DNA of 64,000 nt from Diadema setosum (GCF_964275005.1 NC_092694.1:35923042-35987041), one strand, 5' to 3'; counted from the stretch's first letter, positions 32,501-39,400 are shown. Notes: generated from the sequence alone by a model not told the origin. A program made the numbers and translations.

Positions 32501-34854
32501 GCACTGTAGCTGCAGACCCTCATCTGAGGGTCAAGATTTTGACCGCCACTGATCAGCAGGACCTGCTTCTCCAAGGGTATGCCATAATCATGGACCAGAG
32601 CCTCGTGGAGCTGCTGGACACTGCAGAGACGGAACAGAAAAAGAAGCTTCACATGGGTCAAGAAACATAAAAATTTTGCAATGCTGAATTAGAATTACAA
32701 TTAGAATTATCGTACGTACACATGGTCGAGAAAAACTTGGCGTATTCTGCAATTTTAAATTTCAGAGTAAGGAGAGGAGGAGCGGCTTCTTTCTGAGTTC
32801 CCATCAATCACTCTTGAGTGGTTTTGTGGTTTTTGCACTTCTGCGGAAGTGGTTAAAAGGTCACAAGCTCAAAACTACCCCCCCTCCCCCTCCCCCCCCC
32901 CCCCAAAAAAAAAAAAATGGAAGTCAATCCATGCACATTCAACTGTTTCATTTTGTAATTCTGGAAAATTGTCACTGGAAAACGCCCCTGGCCCATCATT
33001 TGCAGTGGCGGATCTACTGTGTGTGTGTGTGTGGGGGGGGGGGGGGGCACACCAGGCGCATGCCCCTTCTATATTTTTTTGCTAAAACAAAAGAAATAAA
33101 AAGAAATGGCGCGCCCTTCAATTTTGTAAAGGCGCCTCCCCATTACGGAATTCTATCGATCCACCCGAGTTGAATTATGATTTGATTTACAATTCAAATC
33201 ATCCTCCGTGATTCCAGTTTGCGTGTATCATGGCAAAAAAAAAATGTGTCATTTGAATGATGATTCTAGTGATGCATCACTAGAACCATGACTCAAATTA
33301 GGCACTCTCTGTGCATATGAAAACACTTCTAGATGGAAACACTGACAAACAGACATGGACAGACAGAGATATGGAGAGGAATGGTGTGAATTTCCCTCCA
33401 AAAGGTCATGGCAAGGCCATTGTGGGAATTGCCATTGTTTTAATCACCCAGGGGTAGATTATCTTTACACACCCAGGAAGTACTACAGGATTATAAACAG
33501 TTCAGCCAGTGACGGCCATAACAATGCCATGATCGTCCTTTCACCAACATGTACATGTACATATGTACTACCGGCTGTCAAAATGTACAGTATTGTACAA
33601 ACAGTCTATGCCATTCAAATTAAAATTTTAGTAGCAAAGTTTGCTCTGGATGTTCAGTAGGGTTCACCAAATTGTCTCTGCAGCTATTTTGACCTTTCAC
33701 TCCATAGATTTATCAAACACAGTTCGTGCTGCATTAACAAATTATTCTTGATAGGAGCCATAACAACACTGTAGTACACACAACTGTACTGTTTTTACAA
33801 CTGTTTTTTTTTTTTTTGTTTCTTCCATTCCTTTATATTCATACATGTACATCACTCCTTTCACATTTGATATTGCAGGTAATCTAAAAATACATCATTT
33901 CATGATAAATACACATTCAACAGGTACAGATGTGGCATCAAATGTACCAAATTTGGTCGATTTCTGCTTATTTTGCAAACCAACAAAGCAACACGAAATG
34001 CTGTCTTATTTCTCTCTATCATGGTATCCTTAATAAAAGTTTGTGTATTTTCACTATTCTTCAATTGTACATGATACACATGAATCAAGAAATGGGTTTA
34101 AGATTAATGATGAATACCAGGGTTCATTGTGCAGACGCACAAGGAATACTAATATTCTAACAATCTCCACTGTATGATGTTTGTTATGAGACATCCTGTA
34201 TTCTGTCTGTCTGTCTGTCACTGTGTGTTTCGATTTGGTTTTGTCATGTCCTGCTGTTCTCACTTTTTACGCATGCATATATTCATAAAATATTTGTAAG
34301 TGAATGAACATCTCATGGGGTAGTTGTAAATAAGGGTTATTTCCTCTCTGGTTGCTGCCTTTGATAACACACCTACACACCTCTGTACATACTGTATTTG
34401 TCATTCTATCATATTGGTTTTATTTTTTACCTGATATACAAACTTGCAATTGTATAGTGATGTTGATGTGTGTGCATATATATGTGTTGTTTTTTTCTTT
34501 TTTTTTCTTCCTCTAAATGTTTCCTGCTTTGGTAAAATAAAGGACCTGAAACTGAAACACAGACAAACTCCACTGCATTTTTTTTTCTAGATTTGTTTAT
34601 ATATGTACTTATCTATCATCAAAAGAGACTTAAGGAGGAGATCAGAAAGCATGCTTCTCTCTCTCTGCCCACATCCAGCATTCTAAACTCTTAAAGGACC
34701 AAACAGTATGTACTGAAGTGGGCTTGACCAATTCTGAGAATAATGGGGGTAAATCAAACGTGATACATGGTGCAACAGTGACAAACCTTTCCATGGTGAG
34801 TGCCATGTCCAGCGTCAGCATTTCGCCGGTGTTGACCAAAAACACGTACAGCAT
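8409..34854 (-). CDS. RB1CC1: RB1CC1/FIP200 orthologue, autophagy-initiation scaffold (19 coding exons)
   Basis: Coding exons on the minus strand: 34854-34787, 32620-32494, 30486-30316, 28647-28532, 26801-26579, 25908-25800, 24384-24266, 19490-19306, 18370-18184, 17763-17623, 16892-16792, 15682-13582, 12986-12791, 12114-11913, 10940-10847, 10478-10423, 9729-9580, 9011-8963, 8504-8409. They sum to 4491 nt, 1496 aa plus TGA. All introns are GT-AG and all phases match. Seen: N-terminal LYVFLVNTG and CSYSAGTDTNPIFLF, which match vertebrate FIP200; an acidic/Ser-rich linker (about 516-690); a coiled coil (about 692-1380); and the Claw ending NRFKVPVGTKFYRVKAV. Known of the family: FIP200 scaffolds ULK1, ATG13 and ATG101 at sites of autophagosome formation, and its Claw binds FIR motifs of cargo receptors such as p62. 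Human Claw residues K1569, R1573 and F1574 correspond to K1465, R1469 and F1470 here. The identification is firm; exon edges rest on splice signals and frame only, so alternative splicing cannot be judged. Confidence 0.95.
8963..9011 (-). CDS. RB1CC1: RB1CC1 coding exon 18 (Claw domain, middle)
   Basis: A 49-nt exon encoding WTIARITDKEYCQAKK, residues 1450-1465. It ends in the invariant EYCQAKK motif, whose last Lys equals human K1569 in the cargo-binding pocket. The acceptor is TGAACAG and the donor AAG|GTGAGT. Confidence 0.94.
9580..9729 (-). CDS. RB1CC1: RB1CC1 coding exon 17 (Claw domain, first part)
   Basis: Encodes residues 1399-1448, DISIGDLIFVFFQEGQENYM then VYSLEPTLYFLHTESLAGLG. This matches human FQVGDLVLIILDERHDNYVL and TLYFLHSESLPALDL, the beta-sheet core of the Claw. 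The acceptor is AATTTTAG and the donor AATC|GTGAGT. Confidence 0.94.
9932..10027. repeat. Intronic hairpin, 36-bp stem
   Basis: ATATCATCGGTTGAGAATGG then AAGGGCGTTAAGTTG pairs with CAACTTAACGCCCTT then TCATTCTCAACAGACGATAT across a 24-base loop. Lies in RB1CC1 intron 16. It could be a very short MITE or a structured RNA. Confidence 0.7.
10423..10478 (-). CDS. RB1CC1: RB1CC1 coding exon 16
   Basis: A 56-nt exon encoding MHMRTSSLGGRMEKVSIS, residues 1381-1398, equivalent to human MSMSSVSSRHSEKIAI just before the Claw. The acceptor is TTGCATAG and the donor GA|GTAAGT. Confidence 0.86.
10847..10940 (-). CDS. RB1CC1: RB1CC1 coding exon 15
   Basis: Encodes residues 1349-1380, DGMTEITETQDQLKALLHTK then EQECHTLKRQL, the last coiled-coil helix. 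Human has EEKQRIMLLERTLQLKEEEN followed by RLNQRL at this place. The acceptor is AACTATAG and the donor CTG|GTGAGG. Confidence 0.9.
10988..11381. mobile_element. Long foldback MITE, family 2, copy 1
   Basis: About 394 bp with both halves complementary: GGTTGAGATGAGGATTCAG at the left against inverted relatives at the right, and matching blocks ATTTGATGAACATTGGGTTT and AAACCTATTTTCATCAAAT. The edges read TTAAAGAG and CCCTTTAC. It occupies much of RB1CC1 intron 14. Confidence 0.7.
11913..12114 (-). CDS. RB1CC1: RB1CC1 coding exon 14
   Basis: Encodes residues 1282-1348, TIEKLLTDKSDLDAELQGAL and following, with a LEEEVRRIRGDGGSDREDRE stretch ending in STQ. It is coiled coil giving way to a charged linker. 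The acceptor is TCCTGCAG and the donor CAGAG|GTGAGA. Confidence 0.9.
12209..12302. mobile_element. TTAA-ended foldback MITE, family 1, copy A
   Basis: Starts TTAACCCGTTGAGGACGGGC and ends in a decayed inverted copy (CCACAGGTTTAA). The core CATTTCCCATAGACACCTGC is shared with the other three copies. TTAA ends and CCC-first inverted repeats are typical of piggyBac-type MITEs; the assignment is inference. It lies in RB1CC1 intron 13. Confidence 0.65.
12791..12986 (-). CDS. RB1CC1: RB1CC1 coding exon 13
   Basis: Encodes residues 1217-1281 plus one base: SPATKVMDTMTESAMSSVAS, then coiled coil with DKRISELEERERQLLEEQHK. The acceptor is CTACTACAG and the donor AAAG|GTATGG. Confidence 0.9.
13582..15682 (-). 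CDS. RB1CC1: RB1CC1 coding exon 12, linker and main coiled coil
   Basis: A 2101-nt exon encoding residues 516-1216. The first ~170 residues are Pro/Ser/Glu-rich and look disordered (for example DSEFHSAIGSPMDEESLARS). From about residue 692 the sequence is continuous heptad-type coiled coil rich in Glu, Lys, Arg, Gln and Leu. The phase matches both neighbours (GA|G at the start, GAGCAG|GTTTGT at the end). A segment reading ESFYRDAPF resembles a FFAT-like VAP-binding motif; FFAT motifs are reported in mammalian FIP200, but that reading here is weak. Codon usage is markedly GC-rich against the AT-rich introns. Long open frames on the opposite strand are shadows of this exon. Confidence 0.95.
15815..16052. 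mobile_element. TA-ended MITE, family 4, copy 1
   Basis: Left TACTGTAAACATTAATATTT, right AAATTTCTGCATTTATAGTA, an imperfect inverted repeat of about 25 bp. It lies in RB1CC1 intron 11. A related copy is at 31817-32022. Confidence 0.5.
16792..16892 (-). CDS. RB1CC1: RB1CC1 coding exon 11
   Basis: Encodes residues 483-515 plus two bases: TTPPGNYDDSLPKIVEQDII, then LLRDKVPELADIL. This corresponds to human KFDCELPDISLKDLQFLQSF. The acceptor is CTCACCAG and the donor CTGGA|GTAAGT. Confidence 0.88.
17623..17763 (-). CDS. RB1CC1: RB1CC1 coding exon 10
   Basis: Encodes residues 436-482, WAGRVSQTSHGEHDSEIRRR, then KNFAALMQNHFLNALFPGF and YEMPPTFA. It corresponds to the human EWAGAL...FRKSFLRNRLF segment. 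The acceptor is TTTACCAG and the donor GCA|GTAAGT. Confidence 0.9.
18184..18370 (-). CDS. RB1CC1: RB1CC1 coding exon 9
   Basis: Encodes residues 373-435: RWVMYVEQQISSSHSKMVV, then ENLKRLRKRLEIIRQVCQTP and SLYAKAVVEVCRRR. This corresponds to human LLERVKIVEALSTVPQMY and AVVEVVRRK. The acceptor is CATCTGCAG and the donor CAG|GTGAGG. Confidence 0.93.
18775..19205. repeat. (ATC)n microsatellite, about 430 bp
   Basis: Imperfect CAT/ATC triplets with AATT interruptions, in RB1CC1 intron 8. The Met/Val/Ile-rich open frames across it are artefacts. Confidence 0.95.
19306..19490 (-). CDS. RB1CC1: RB1CC1 coding exon 8
   Basis: Encodes residues 312-373, starting GLVQNQTRASNIKDPSVLPD and including DLCLSH and NLHVRL. 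These match human ANQKRAENLKDASVLPDLC and NNLHVRL, one of the best-conserved parts of the N-terminal region. The acceptor is CTATGTAG and the donor CTCAG|GTATC. Confidence 0.94.
21370..21662. mobile_element. Element with inverted ends and repeated CGGGAGA motifs
   Basis: Left end AGAGACTCCAAC, right end GTTGGAGTCTCT, a 12-bp perfect inverted repeat. The inside carries CGGGAGA or its complement several times (for example AACGGGAGAACGGGAGATTT). The flanks both contain ATATAC, a possible target duplication. Class unknown. Confidence 0.6.
22103..22473. mobile_element. Near-perfect hairpin MITE with TTAA ends, family 3
   Basis: The left arm begins TTAAAGGGGAAGGCTAGTAA and the right arm ends TTACTAGCCTTCCCCTTTAA. 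The arms are about 170 bp each (22103-22271 and 22301-22473) with few mismatches, around a ~29-bp loop. No coding capacity. It lies in RB1CC1 intron 7. Confidence 0.85.
22640..22806. mobile_element. hAT-like MITE with poly-G tracts, copy 1
   Basis: Left CAGGGGTGGATCCACGAATT, right GGATCTGCCACTG. Two long G runs flank a CCCCGCCCCC stretch. A related copy in the opposite orientation is at 33003-33167. Ends of the CAGTGGCGGATC type are common in hAT MITEs. Confidence 0.55.
23080..23182. mobile_element. TTAA-ended foldback MITE, family 1, copy B
   Basis: TTAACCCGTTGAGGACGAGT at the left, GTCCTCAACGGGTTAA at the right: 16 bases match as an inverted repeat. Opposite orientation to copies A and C. 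It lies in intron 7. Confidence 0.75.
24266..24384 (-). CDS. RB1CC1: RB1CC1 coding exon 7
   Basis: Encodes residues 272-311, AVSNPGMKEIKGLGERLFGL then EQLLLQARRLLTEQAEMAQ, equivalent to NMKAIKGLEDRLYALDQ in human. The acceptor is TTTTGCAG and the donor CAG|GTATG. Confidence 0.92.
25724..25815. repeat. 46-bp tandem duplication including the exon 6 splice donor
   Basis: GCTATGATGGAG... starts at 25724 and again at 25770; both copies run through TCTCTTACC and AGACAGGTCTTAA. On the minus strand each carries GACCTGTCT followed by GTAAGAGAC, so the true donor (25799) has a second copy 46 bp downstream. Confidence 0.85.
25800..25908 (-). CDS. RB1CC1: RB1CC1 coding exon 6
   Basis: Encodes residues 236-271 plus one base: DQRSTLHQMAGQCSKMVEQF, then SQPVLDTISGEIKTCL. 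It is helical and corresponds to the human segment before KAIKGLEDRL. The last bases and the donor (CTGG|GTAAGAG) are copied in a 46-bp tandem duplication just downstream (25724-25815). Confidence 0.9.
26579..26801 (-). CDS. RB1CC1: RB1CC1 coding exon 5
   Basis: Encodes residues 161-235, starting SAFQQRAQVFQQNMVDFL, with LEKTPLLPCL matching the human IPLLECL region, then a Gly/Ser/Glu-rich loop and VTLMMWISRQ. Human FIP200 carries a longer insertion here, so this copy has a shorter loop. The acceptor is ACTATAG and the donor CAG|GTGAGG. Confidence 0.92.
27120..27800 (+). mobile_element. Probable LINE 3' end with (CCATA)n tail
   Basis: A pyrimidine-rich stretch, then TTCAGCCGTTCGGCTGCGAA and GATCAATAAACC followed by CCATTCCATACCATACCA tail units. 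A stem-loop plus ATAAA plus simple tail is the usual 3' end of CR1/L2-like LINEs. The start is approximate; intron 4. Confidence 0.5.
27817..28060. mobile_element. Half copy of foldback MITE family 2
   Basis: Shares AGAAACCACTCATGAAACAT, TTTATTTGATGAAAATTTG and CCTAATAAAAGGTGGGTGAA with the full copies but lacks most of the second arm. It ends CCCTTAA exactly where the next element (28061) begins. Confidence 0.6.
28061..28507. mobile_element. PIF/Harbinger-like MITE beside RB1CC1 exon 4
   Basis: Left CAGGGTGTTCAGACGC, right GCGTCTGAACATGGGG, with TAA on each side (28058-28060 and 28508-28510). The motif CGTCTGAAC recurs inside at about 28258 and 28413. The 3-bp TAA duplication suggests PIF/Harbinger; the class is inference. 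Confidence 0.55.
28532..28647 (-). CDS. RB1CC1: RB1CC1 coding exon 4
   Basis: Encodes residues 123-160 plus two bases: FHEVAKEKLRLCESLIHNQ, then HLQQQGWMAVIANLDD. This is the conserved helical segment with the HLQxQGW signature of FIP200. The donor CCAG|GTACGA lies only 24 bp from the end of a transposon-like element (28061-28507). Confidence 0.94.
28726..29502 (+). mobile_element. 5'-truncated LINE (ORF2 C-terminus, 3' UTR, TTGAA tail)
   Basis: The frame 28733-28843 reads SYWNSMHPDIKNAPSIYSFK, then RKLKVSLL, a classic LINE ORF2 C-terminal motif, followed by TAG. The 3' UTR ends ATGAAATAAAACATTGAATT with three TTGAA tail units. It lies in RB1CC1 intron 3, antisense to the gene. Confidence 0.75.
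30316..30486 (-). CDS. RB1CC1: RB1CC1 coding exon 3
   Basis: Encodes residues 66-122, starting DTNPIFLFSKGTIES and ending ARTQLAL. Both ends match FIP200 (DTNPIFLF and SRTQLAL in human). Flanks are TTCTACAG and CTG|GTGAGG; the exon is phase 0 at both ends. Confidence 0.94.
30589..30681. mobile_element. TTAA-ended foldback MITE, family 1, copy C
   Basis: Near-identical to copy A over its whole length (TTAACCCGTTGAGGACGGGC, then CATTTCCCATAGACCCCTGC), right end GTCCTCAACAGGCTAA. It lies in intron 2. Confidence 0.75.
31014..31191. mobile_element. hAT-type MITE with 8-bp target duplication
   Basis: Flanked by CCCTAGAC at 31006-31013 and 31192-31199, a perfect 8-bp direct repeat. The inverted ends read TCATGCATCTCAACC and GGTTGAGAAGCAATG (11 or more matching positions). 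The TCTCAACC end is the usual hAT/Charlie style. Length 178 bp, no coding capacity; RB1CC1 intron 2. Confidence 0.8.
31586..31678. mobile_element. TTAA-ended foldback MITE, family 1, copy D
   Basis: TTAACCCGTTGAGGATGAGT at the left and GTCCCAAACGGGTTAA at the right, same orientation as copy B. It contains the near-palindrome CCCGAGTGTACTCGGG. It lies in intron 2, 0.9 kb from copy C. Confidence 0.75.
31817..32022. mobile_element. TA-ended MITE, family 4, copy 2
   Basis: Left TACTGTAAAACGAGGAATGT, right TGTATCGTGTTTTACCGTA. The terminal 14 bp pair well, and inner TTCGCG-type and CATGAAATTT blocks are partly inverted. Confidence 0.55.
32313..32375. repeat. 27-bp tandem repeat, two and a part copies
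   Basis: TTTGTCTTGTTTAAATTTGA followed by CACAGAC occurs at 32313 and 32340 without change, then TTTGTCTG starts a third. RB1CC1 intron 2. Confidence 0.85.
32494..32620 (-). CDS. RB1CC1: RB1CC1 coding exon 2
   Basis: Encodes residues 23-65, ending CSYSAGT, the second half of the ubiquitin-like domain (VQQLHEALVHDYGIPLEKQV and following). The acceptor is CTCTGCAG and the donor ACG|GTAAG. The junction with exon 1 rebuilds an AGT Ser codon. Confidence 0.93.
33003..33167. mobile_element. hAT-like MITE with poly-G tracts, copy 2
   Basis: CAGTGGCGGATCTACTG, a (GT)n run and a long G run, then AATTTTGTAAAGGCGCCTCC and GATCCACCC. It matches the complement of 22640-22806. It lies in RB1CC1 intron 1. 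Confidence 0.55.
34390..34560 (+). mobile_element. Probable LINE 3' end with (TGAAAC)n tail
   Basis: T-rich sequence ending CTGCTTTGGTAAAATAAAGG, then ACCTGAAACTGAAAC. This resembles the L2/CR1 3' end. The left limit cannot be set. RB1CC1 intron 1. Confidence 0.4.
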
Positions 34855-34926
34855 GGTGAGCCCGGTTAAGCTCTCGACGTTGGAGTGGACACGGCTCCGA
34901 GTTTGTGATACGATGCTACAAATTGC
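34787..34926 (-). CDS. RB1CC1: RB1CC1 coding exon 1 (start codon exon)
   Basis: Coding part is 34854-34787, residues 1-22 plus two bases. It encodes LYVFLVNTGEMLTLDMALT, the first strand of the ubiquitin-like fold. The donor is AAAG|GTTTGT. A plausible acceptor (ATTACAG) sits at 34927, giving 72 nt of 5' UTR in this exon. No in-frame ATG lies between that acceptor and the chosen start, and the homology begins exactly at this Met. Confidence 0.88.
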
Positions 34927-35058
34927 CTGTAATCGAAGTCTAATGTTGGATATACAATGTAAGGGGAGATAAGAAGAGAGACACTTTAATACAGGAAATT
35001 GGTACAGCAATACAAAATTGTAATTCAAGATTCTCAACAACTTCAACATTAACGCTAG

Positions 35059-35458
35059 TTAAAGGGGCTGTACAGTTCTGGTTGAGGTGAGAATTTAGTT
35101 TTTAACGTTTTGCGAGATATTCAGAAACCACTCTATGAGATGTCAAAAAAGCAGGCAATTCTAAGTAAAGGGGTACCGGTATCAAAAGTTTATTTGATGA
35201 AAATTGGTTTTGAAATGGCTGAGATTTCCAAAAACAAGGTGAAACAAAGAGATCCTAAGAAAAGGCATGGCCTGTCGCCTTTTATTATTATCACTTTTTT
35301 GGATATCTCAGCCATTTGAAAACCAATTTTCATTAAATAAACGTTGAATCCTTCTTAAAATTACATGCTCTTTCATATTTCATAAGAGGTTTCTCATTAT
35401 CTTACTTGTATCATAAACCTGAATCCTCACCTCAACCAGTACTGTACAGTCCCTTTAA
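35059..35458. mobile_element. Long foldback MITE, family 2, copy 2
   Basis: 400 bp from TTAAAGGGGCTGTACAGTTC to GTACTGTACAGTCCCTTTAA, a clean terminal inverted repeat with TTAA ends. Internally it matches copy 1 (TTTATTTGATGAAAATTGGT against its inverse, and CTTTTATTATTATCACTTTT). Confidence 0.78.
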
Positions 35459-35644
35459 CATTTTTTTAAACTGAAATCAATCCATGTGGTGTCATTATTT
35501 GTAACATGAAGTCTGAATTATGCAACTCATCTCCTGCACTTTGAGCATTATCAAAGTGAACTACATGAAATGAATTCAAACATGCAAGGACCAAGACCAG
35601 AAATACATAATGTGAATGAAAATGAGTGCAGAAAATAGGATTTC

Positions 35645-35715
35645 ATCGGGATTTGAAGCTGAGACCTCCGAAGTGCTTGACTGGTGCTCTTTACCCTTTC
35701 TGAGCTATGGAAAGT
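35645..35715 (-). mobile_element. Degenerate tRNA-like segment (tRNA pseudogene or SINE head)
   Basis: On the minus strand TAGCTCAGAAAGGGTAAAGA resembles a tRNA A box and D loop, and CAGCTTCAAATCCCGAT about 40 bases on resembles a B box/T loop. The acceptor stem cannot be paired, so it is not a working tRNA gene. Confidence 0.4.
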
Positions 35716-38700
35716 TTCTATAATTGAAAGAATTCATAAAGTTCTGTTAATTTCATGAATAGCATTGACGCACAAAAGCAACACAGTCCTCAGCTTGATG
35801 TACATGTACGATGTACATGATCACATACATTGTAAGACAAAACGTAATCAAAATTCAATGCAAAGACCATTTCAGTTTCATACAATGTATTCTTTGAGTT
35901 ATTCGGGCAAATCAAGCAGTCCCTTTAATAGTTGAAGTGACCACATTAATTATGCAGTGCTGAATTATTCAGAATGCACAGTATGCTGCTCTAAAGTTTT
36001 CTGCCAGCTCATGAATAATAATCAGATTTGCAGGATCCCAAAGGGCCCACTCACTTATAACAGCAAAAAAGCCTTTGAAAAAGGCTATTACAAAGTCATA
36101 CACTCTGTATTGGCTCTGATGAGAGAGAGAGGAGAGTTTTGCAGTGGATCTAGATAGCCGCAGACACCTATTTCTTGCCTCTAGCACTAATTGCCAAAGA
36201 ATGCTGGTTTCATTCAGTCGAAACACACAATCAAACAAGATAAAACAAGATGTGAATACCCAGGATGGTTCACATCTTGAAATTTTAGTATAATTTGCAT
36301 TCAAGAAAACGAATTTGAATCCCATCTCCAAATTGCAATAACCTTGGTAACTTAACTCTGAACTATTCCCTTTCCAGCAAATTGATGAAAAATGTATGAC
36401 ATACAAGTGTACATGTACAAGTGCATTGAGGGAGCCAGGTGCCTTTGAATGTTCTACAGATACAATGGCACTAAATGTTGTCCATCACCATCATCATCAT
36501 TATCATACTGTGTTTGAAAATGGGGCATGCACAAAGGGCACACTATTAAAGTCGAAGTCACACTACACGAAAAGTTTGTATGCGTAGTTGCACTACCCAG
36601 TATTTTGCTTTGCATATCGTAGTTTGGGCAGTGTGACCGCAAACTTCTCCAGAAGTTACCAGCGAGACTTCCTGCAAAACCTCCTACATGCTCTTGGGAA
36701 GTTCCTCACTTCTCCCGAAACTCTCATAATTTTGCGTAGTCTGACAGCGCATTTGAAACTTTGAGAAGTTTGTGGAGCAGTGTTAGATCCATTCATGTTG
36801 TTTATGCATATTTTGCATTTTTTGTATGCTGCTGCACATTTGCATTTTTTTTTCTTGCAAGAGACCGAAAGTACACGTACAATGCAGTTTCCTGTCACTG
36901 AAACTACATTTGTATGCATAGTTTTTACTTTAGACTTAGAGTGACCACGTGCTTAAACTTCTGTAAGTTATCGGAAAGCAAACTTTGCATAGATTCACAA
37001 AGCTTAAGACGGTGAAGCGTGGAGTCCCTTGCGGATGAAAGTCTAGATGCTCTAGGGCTCAAGATTCTCTGTGGTGTTGTTTTTGCCATATTTTTGGCCA
37101 CGGCGAACGATCTGGTATCCATGTACGAAAGTCTCAGGCCACATTTTATTCAAGTTTGCCTTTGGTGACTCAGTTTCCTGGGGGGGGGGGGGGGGGCTGA
37201 ATTACAATGCCTTTGAATATCACTCCAAGCAGCACTTGGCATATGGAGAAAATCACATCCAATCAGCAGAGCTGTTCAAAAAAGCTCTGCATAATAGTCA
37301 CACACTAACAACCAATGGGGAAATCTGGCAAGTCCATTGGTCAAAATGACAAACTGATTTATTCAGGAGTTTTTCATGACAATCTCATTTGTACGTGTAG
37401 GTCTCAAAAGGTACTCCCGCTGATGCATTCTGCTTTAACCCTGGACCTTTTGACTGCCCGTATCAATAGCATGAGGGTTTTTGGAAAGGTTAACTAAATG
37501 TACCCCCCAACATGTTGAATTAAGGAATGTTGACATCACAGTATTTCAGAGCACATTGAATTATCAGGTCAAACATTAAATGTTTTATATGCAAGGGATA
37601 ATGAATATTACCTACAAACTTTCTAAACTACTGCAAATACAACAGAGTGTCCACAATAAATTGGGGTGAAATGTGATGGAAATGTATGCTTGGAATGGAG
37701 AAGAAAATGTGTGTCTCTTCTCTATTGAAAATATCATGAAAATGTGGGCTGCATTCACCCCAATTACAGACTTCTGAATGCATCTCAGCAGTGACATCTG
37801 TGGAGGGCAGATGTTTGCAGGCAGTTTTGGCAGAGAGAATGTCAAGCTTTAAATGGATCAATAGTTGGCTATCCTCTAGAATTGCATGAAGCTTGATGTG
37901 GCATTGACAACATCCTGGGATGGGGAATTCCGCCGACACGACAGCCGGATTGTGTTTAGGAAATGAGTCTGTCTCGGCAAGGACATCCTTGTACATGTAA
38001 TTGTTTCAGTAAAGAGTAGTCTACCTCCGCCCAGGAGGTTCTGTTTTTGTTGGTATTGGTTTGTATGTTTGTTCATTTGTCTGTTTGCAAAATAACTCAA
38101 AAAGTTATGAATGGATTTGAATGAAACTTGTAGTAAAATTGATAATGACACAAGAAACAAATGATTAGATTTTGGTAGTGATCTGGAAATTTGTATGAAT
38201 TTTTGAAGGATTTTTCATCTGTTGGCAAATAGGGTCGATGAACTTGGGAGTTCAAAGTGCGCGCATATGAGGTTTGCATTATACACGCACCAAATCAAGT
38301 GCTCTGCTCAAGGCGCTGTGCAGCAGGAAGCTGATGAGGTAAACAAAGGCTTTTTCCTCACTGGGAAATTAGGCGATTTTCAGCATGCATGTATGGGTGG
38401 AAATGAGCTGCTTTGCAGACGTCTGCGCCCTCCGAGTGCTTATCTGGTTTGTCATTGATTACTCAGATAACAAAATCTGCACCAAGTTTTGACCGCACGC
38501 AATAGCATACATGTACAACAGGTTTCTACGATGTACATGTACACCTTCACTGTACATTGTATGTTCTAGTCAGCAGTCAAATTTTGGGTGGCGTTGATTG
38601 AATTATGGGTAGCCTGCTAAATAAGTTTTCATGACTTTTCACTGATCCTGATGAATTGAGTTACAGTGTACTGGTATTGCCTTGGTCTTTGGATGGAATT

Positions 38701-39257
38701 ACCAATCATGCTGTCACATCTGATAGAGTGATAATAACACTATTATTATATTAACAGTTAATGGAAATTCTATATTTTCTAGACCCGTTTCTTCCAAACT
38801 CCAAACCCAAAATATTTCCAGCATACATTTAGAACCACCATCTAGTATCTACTAACGCCTAAATGTTAATTATAGAGTAGATACTGCAACACAATCATAT
38901 CACATCAGGTCCTCAGCTAGCCAGCCAGCTCAGCACTCAGCCTCACCGCATGTAGCCTCAGCAGACTCAGCCTACAGTCGATGCGCATACTACACACAAA
39001 AACATTGGTCATTGCATTGTGTATCAATACCAAAATTAGAAAAATTATATTGGAAAATACTGGAAAATACACATTTTTATTTCTCCCAGCTTACTCGTAA
39101 TAATCTGGAAATGATTTACAGTGTAGATCTACTTATTTATGTACATGATCAAGATGAATTCTACAAAGAAGGCAATTAAAGAAACCCCCTCACATTCAAC
39201 GGGAGACAGTACGATGGTGAATCAAACACAGAAATCAACACGTGGGACTATGATTAC

Positions 39258-39400
39258 CTGAATCCATACGCTACGTCACTGTTGCCATCTGAGGTAAACA
39301 ATGCAGCAATTTCCCCGCTCTGAGAGCAATTTGAGCGACTATGGTGAAGCGGATGAAGAGCTCGAGAGAAAAATTCCCAACGACTAGGTGAAATGCACTA
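39258..39400 (-). promoter_or_regulatory. Candidate 5'-UTR exon and promoter area of RB1CC1
   Basis: On the minus strand a fairly GC-rich, non-repetitive stretch ends in a good splice donor, GGATTCAG|GTAATC, at 39258/39257. It contains a CRE-like TGACGTAG. Joined to the acceptor at 34927 it puts an in-frame TGA upstream of the chosen start, so the first in-frame Met is that of the FIP200 protein. A short upstream ORF (ATGGATTCAG...TTTGTAG-type, six codons) would span the junction. The left edge is arbitrary and no transcript evidence is available. Confidence 0.35.

Larger units (their letters stand above)
34927..39257. other. Upstream flank or 5'-UTR intron of RB1CC1
   Basis: Holds a foldback MITE (35059-35458), a tRNA-like relic (35645-35715), a poly-G run near 37180 and several ACATGTACATGT motifs. 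A stretch at 36545-36950 (GAAGTCACACTACACGAAAA and onward) may be another decayed element, but I could not pair its ends. No coding exon seen. Confidence 0.5.

Noticed and set aside
36545..36955. Possible further transposon with GAAGTCACACTAC and AGTGACC ends
   Set aside because: The proposed ends pair poorly and no target duplication is visible.
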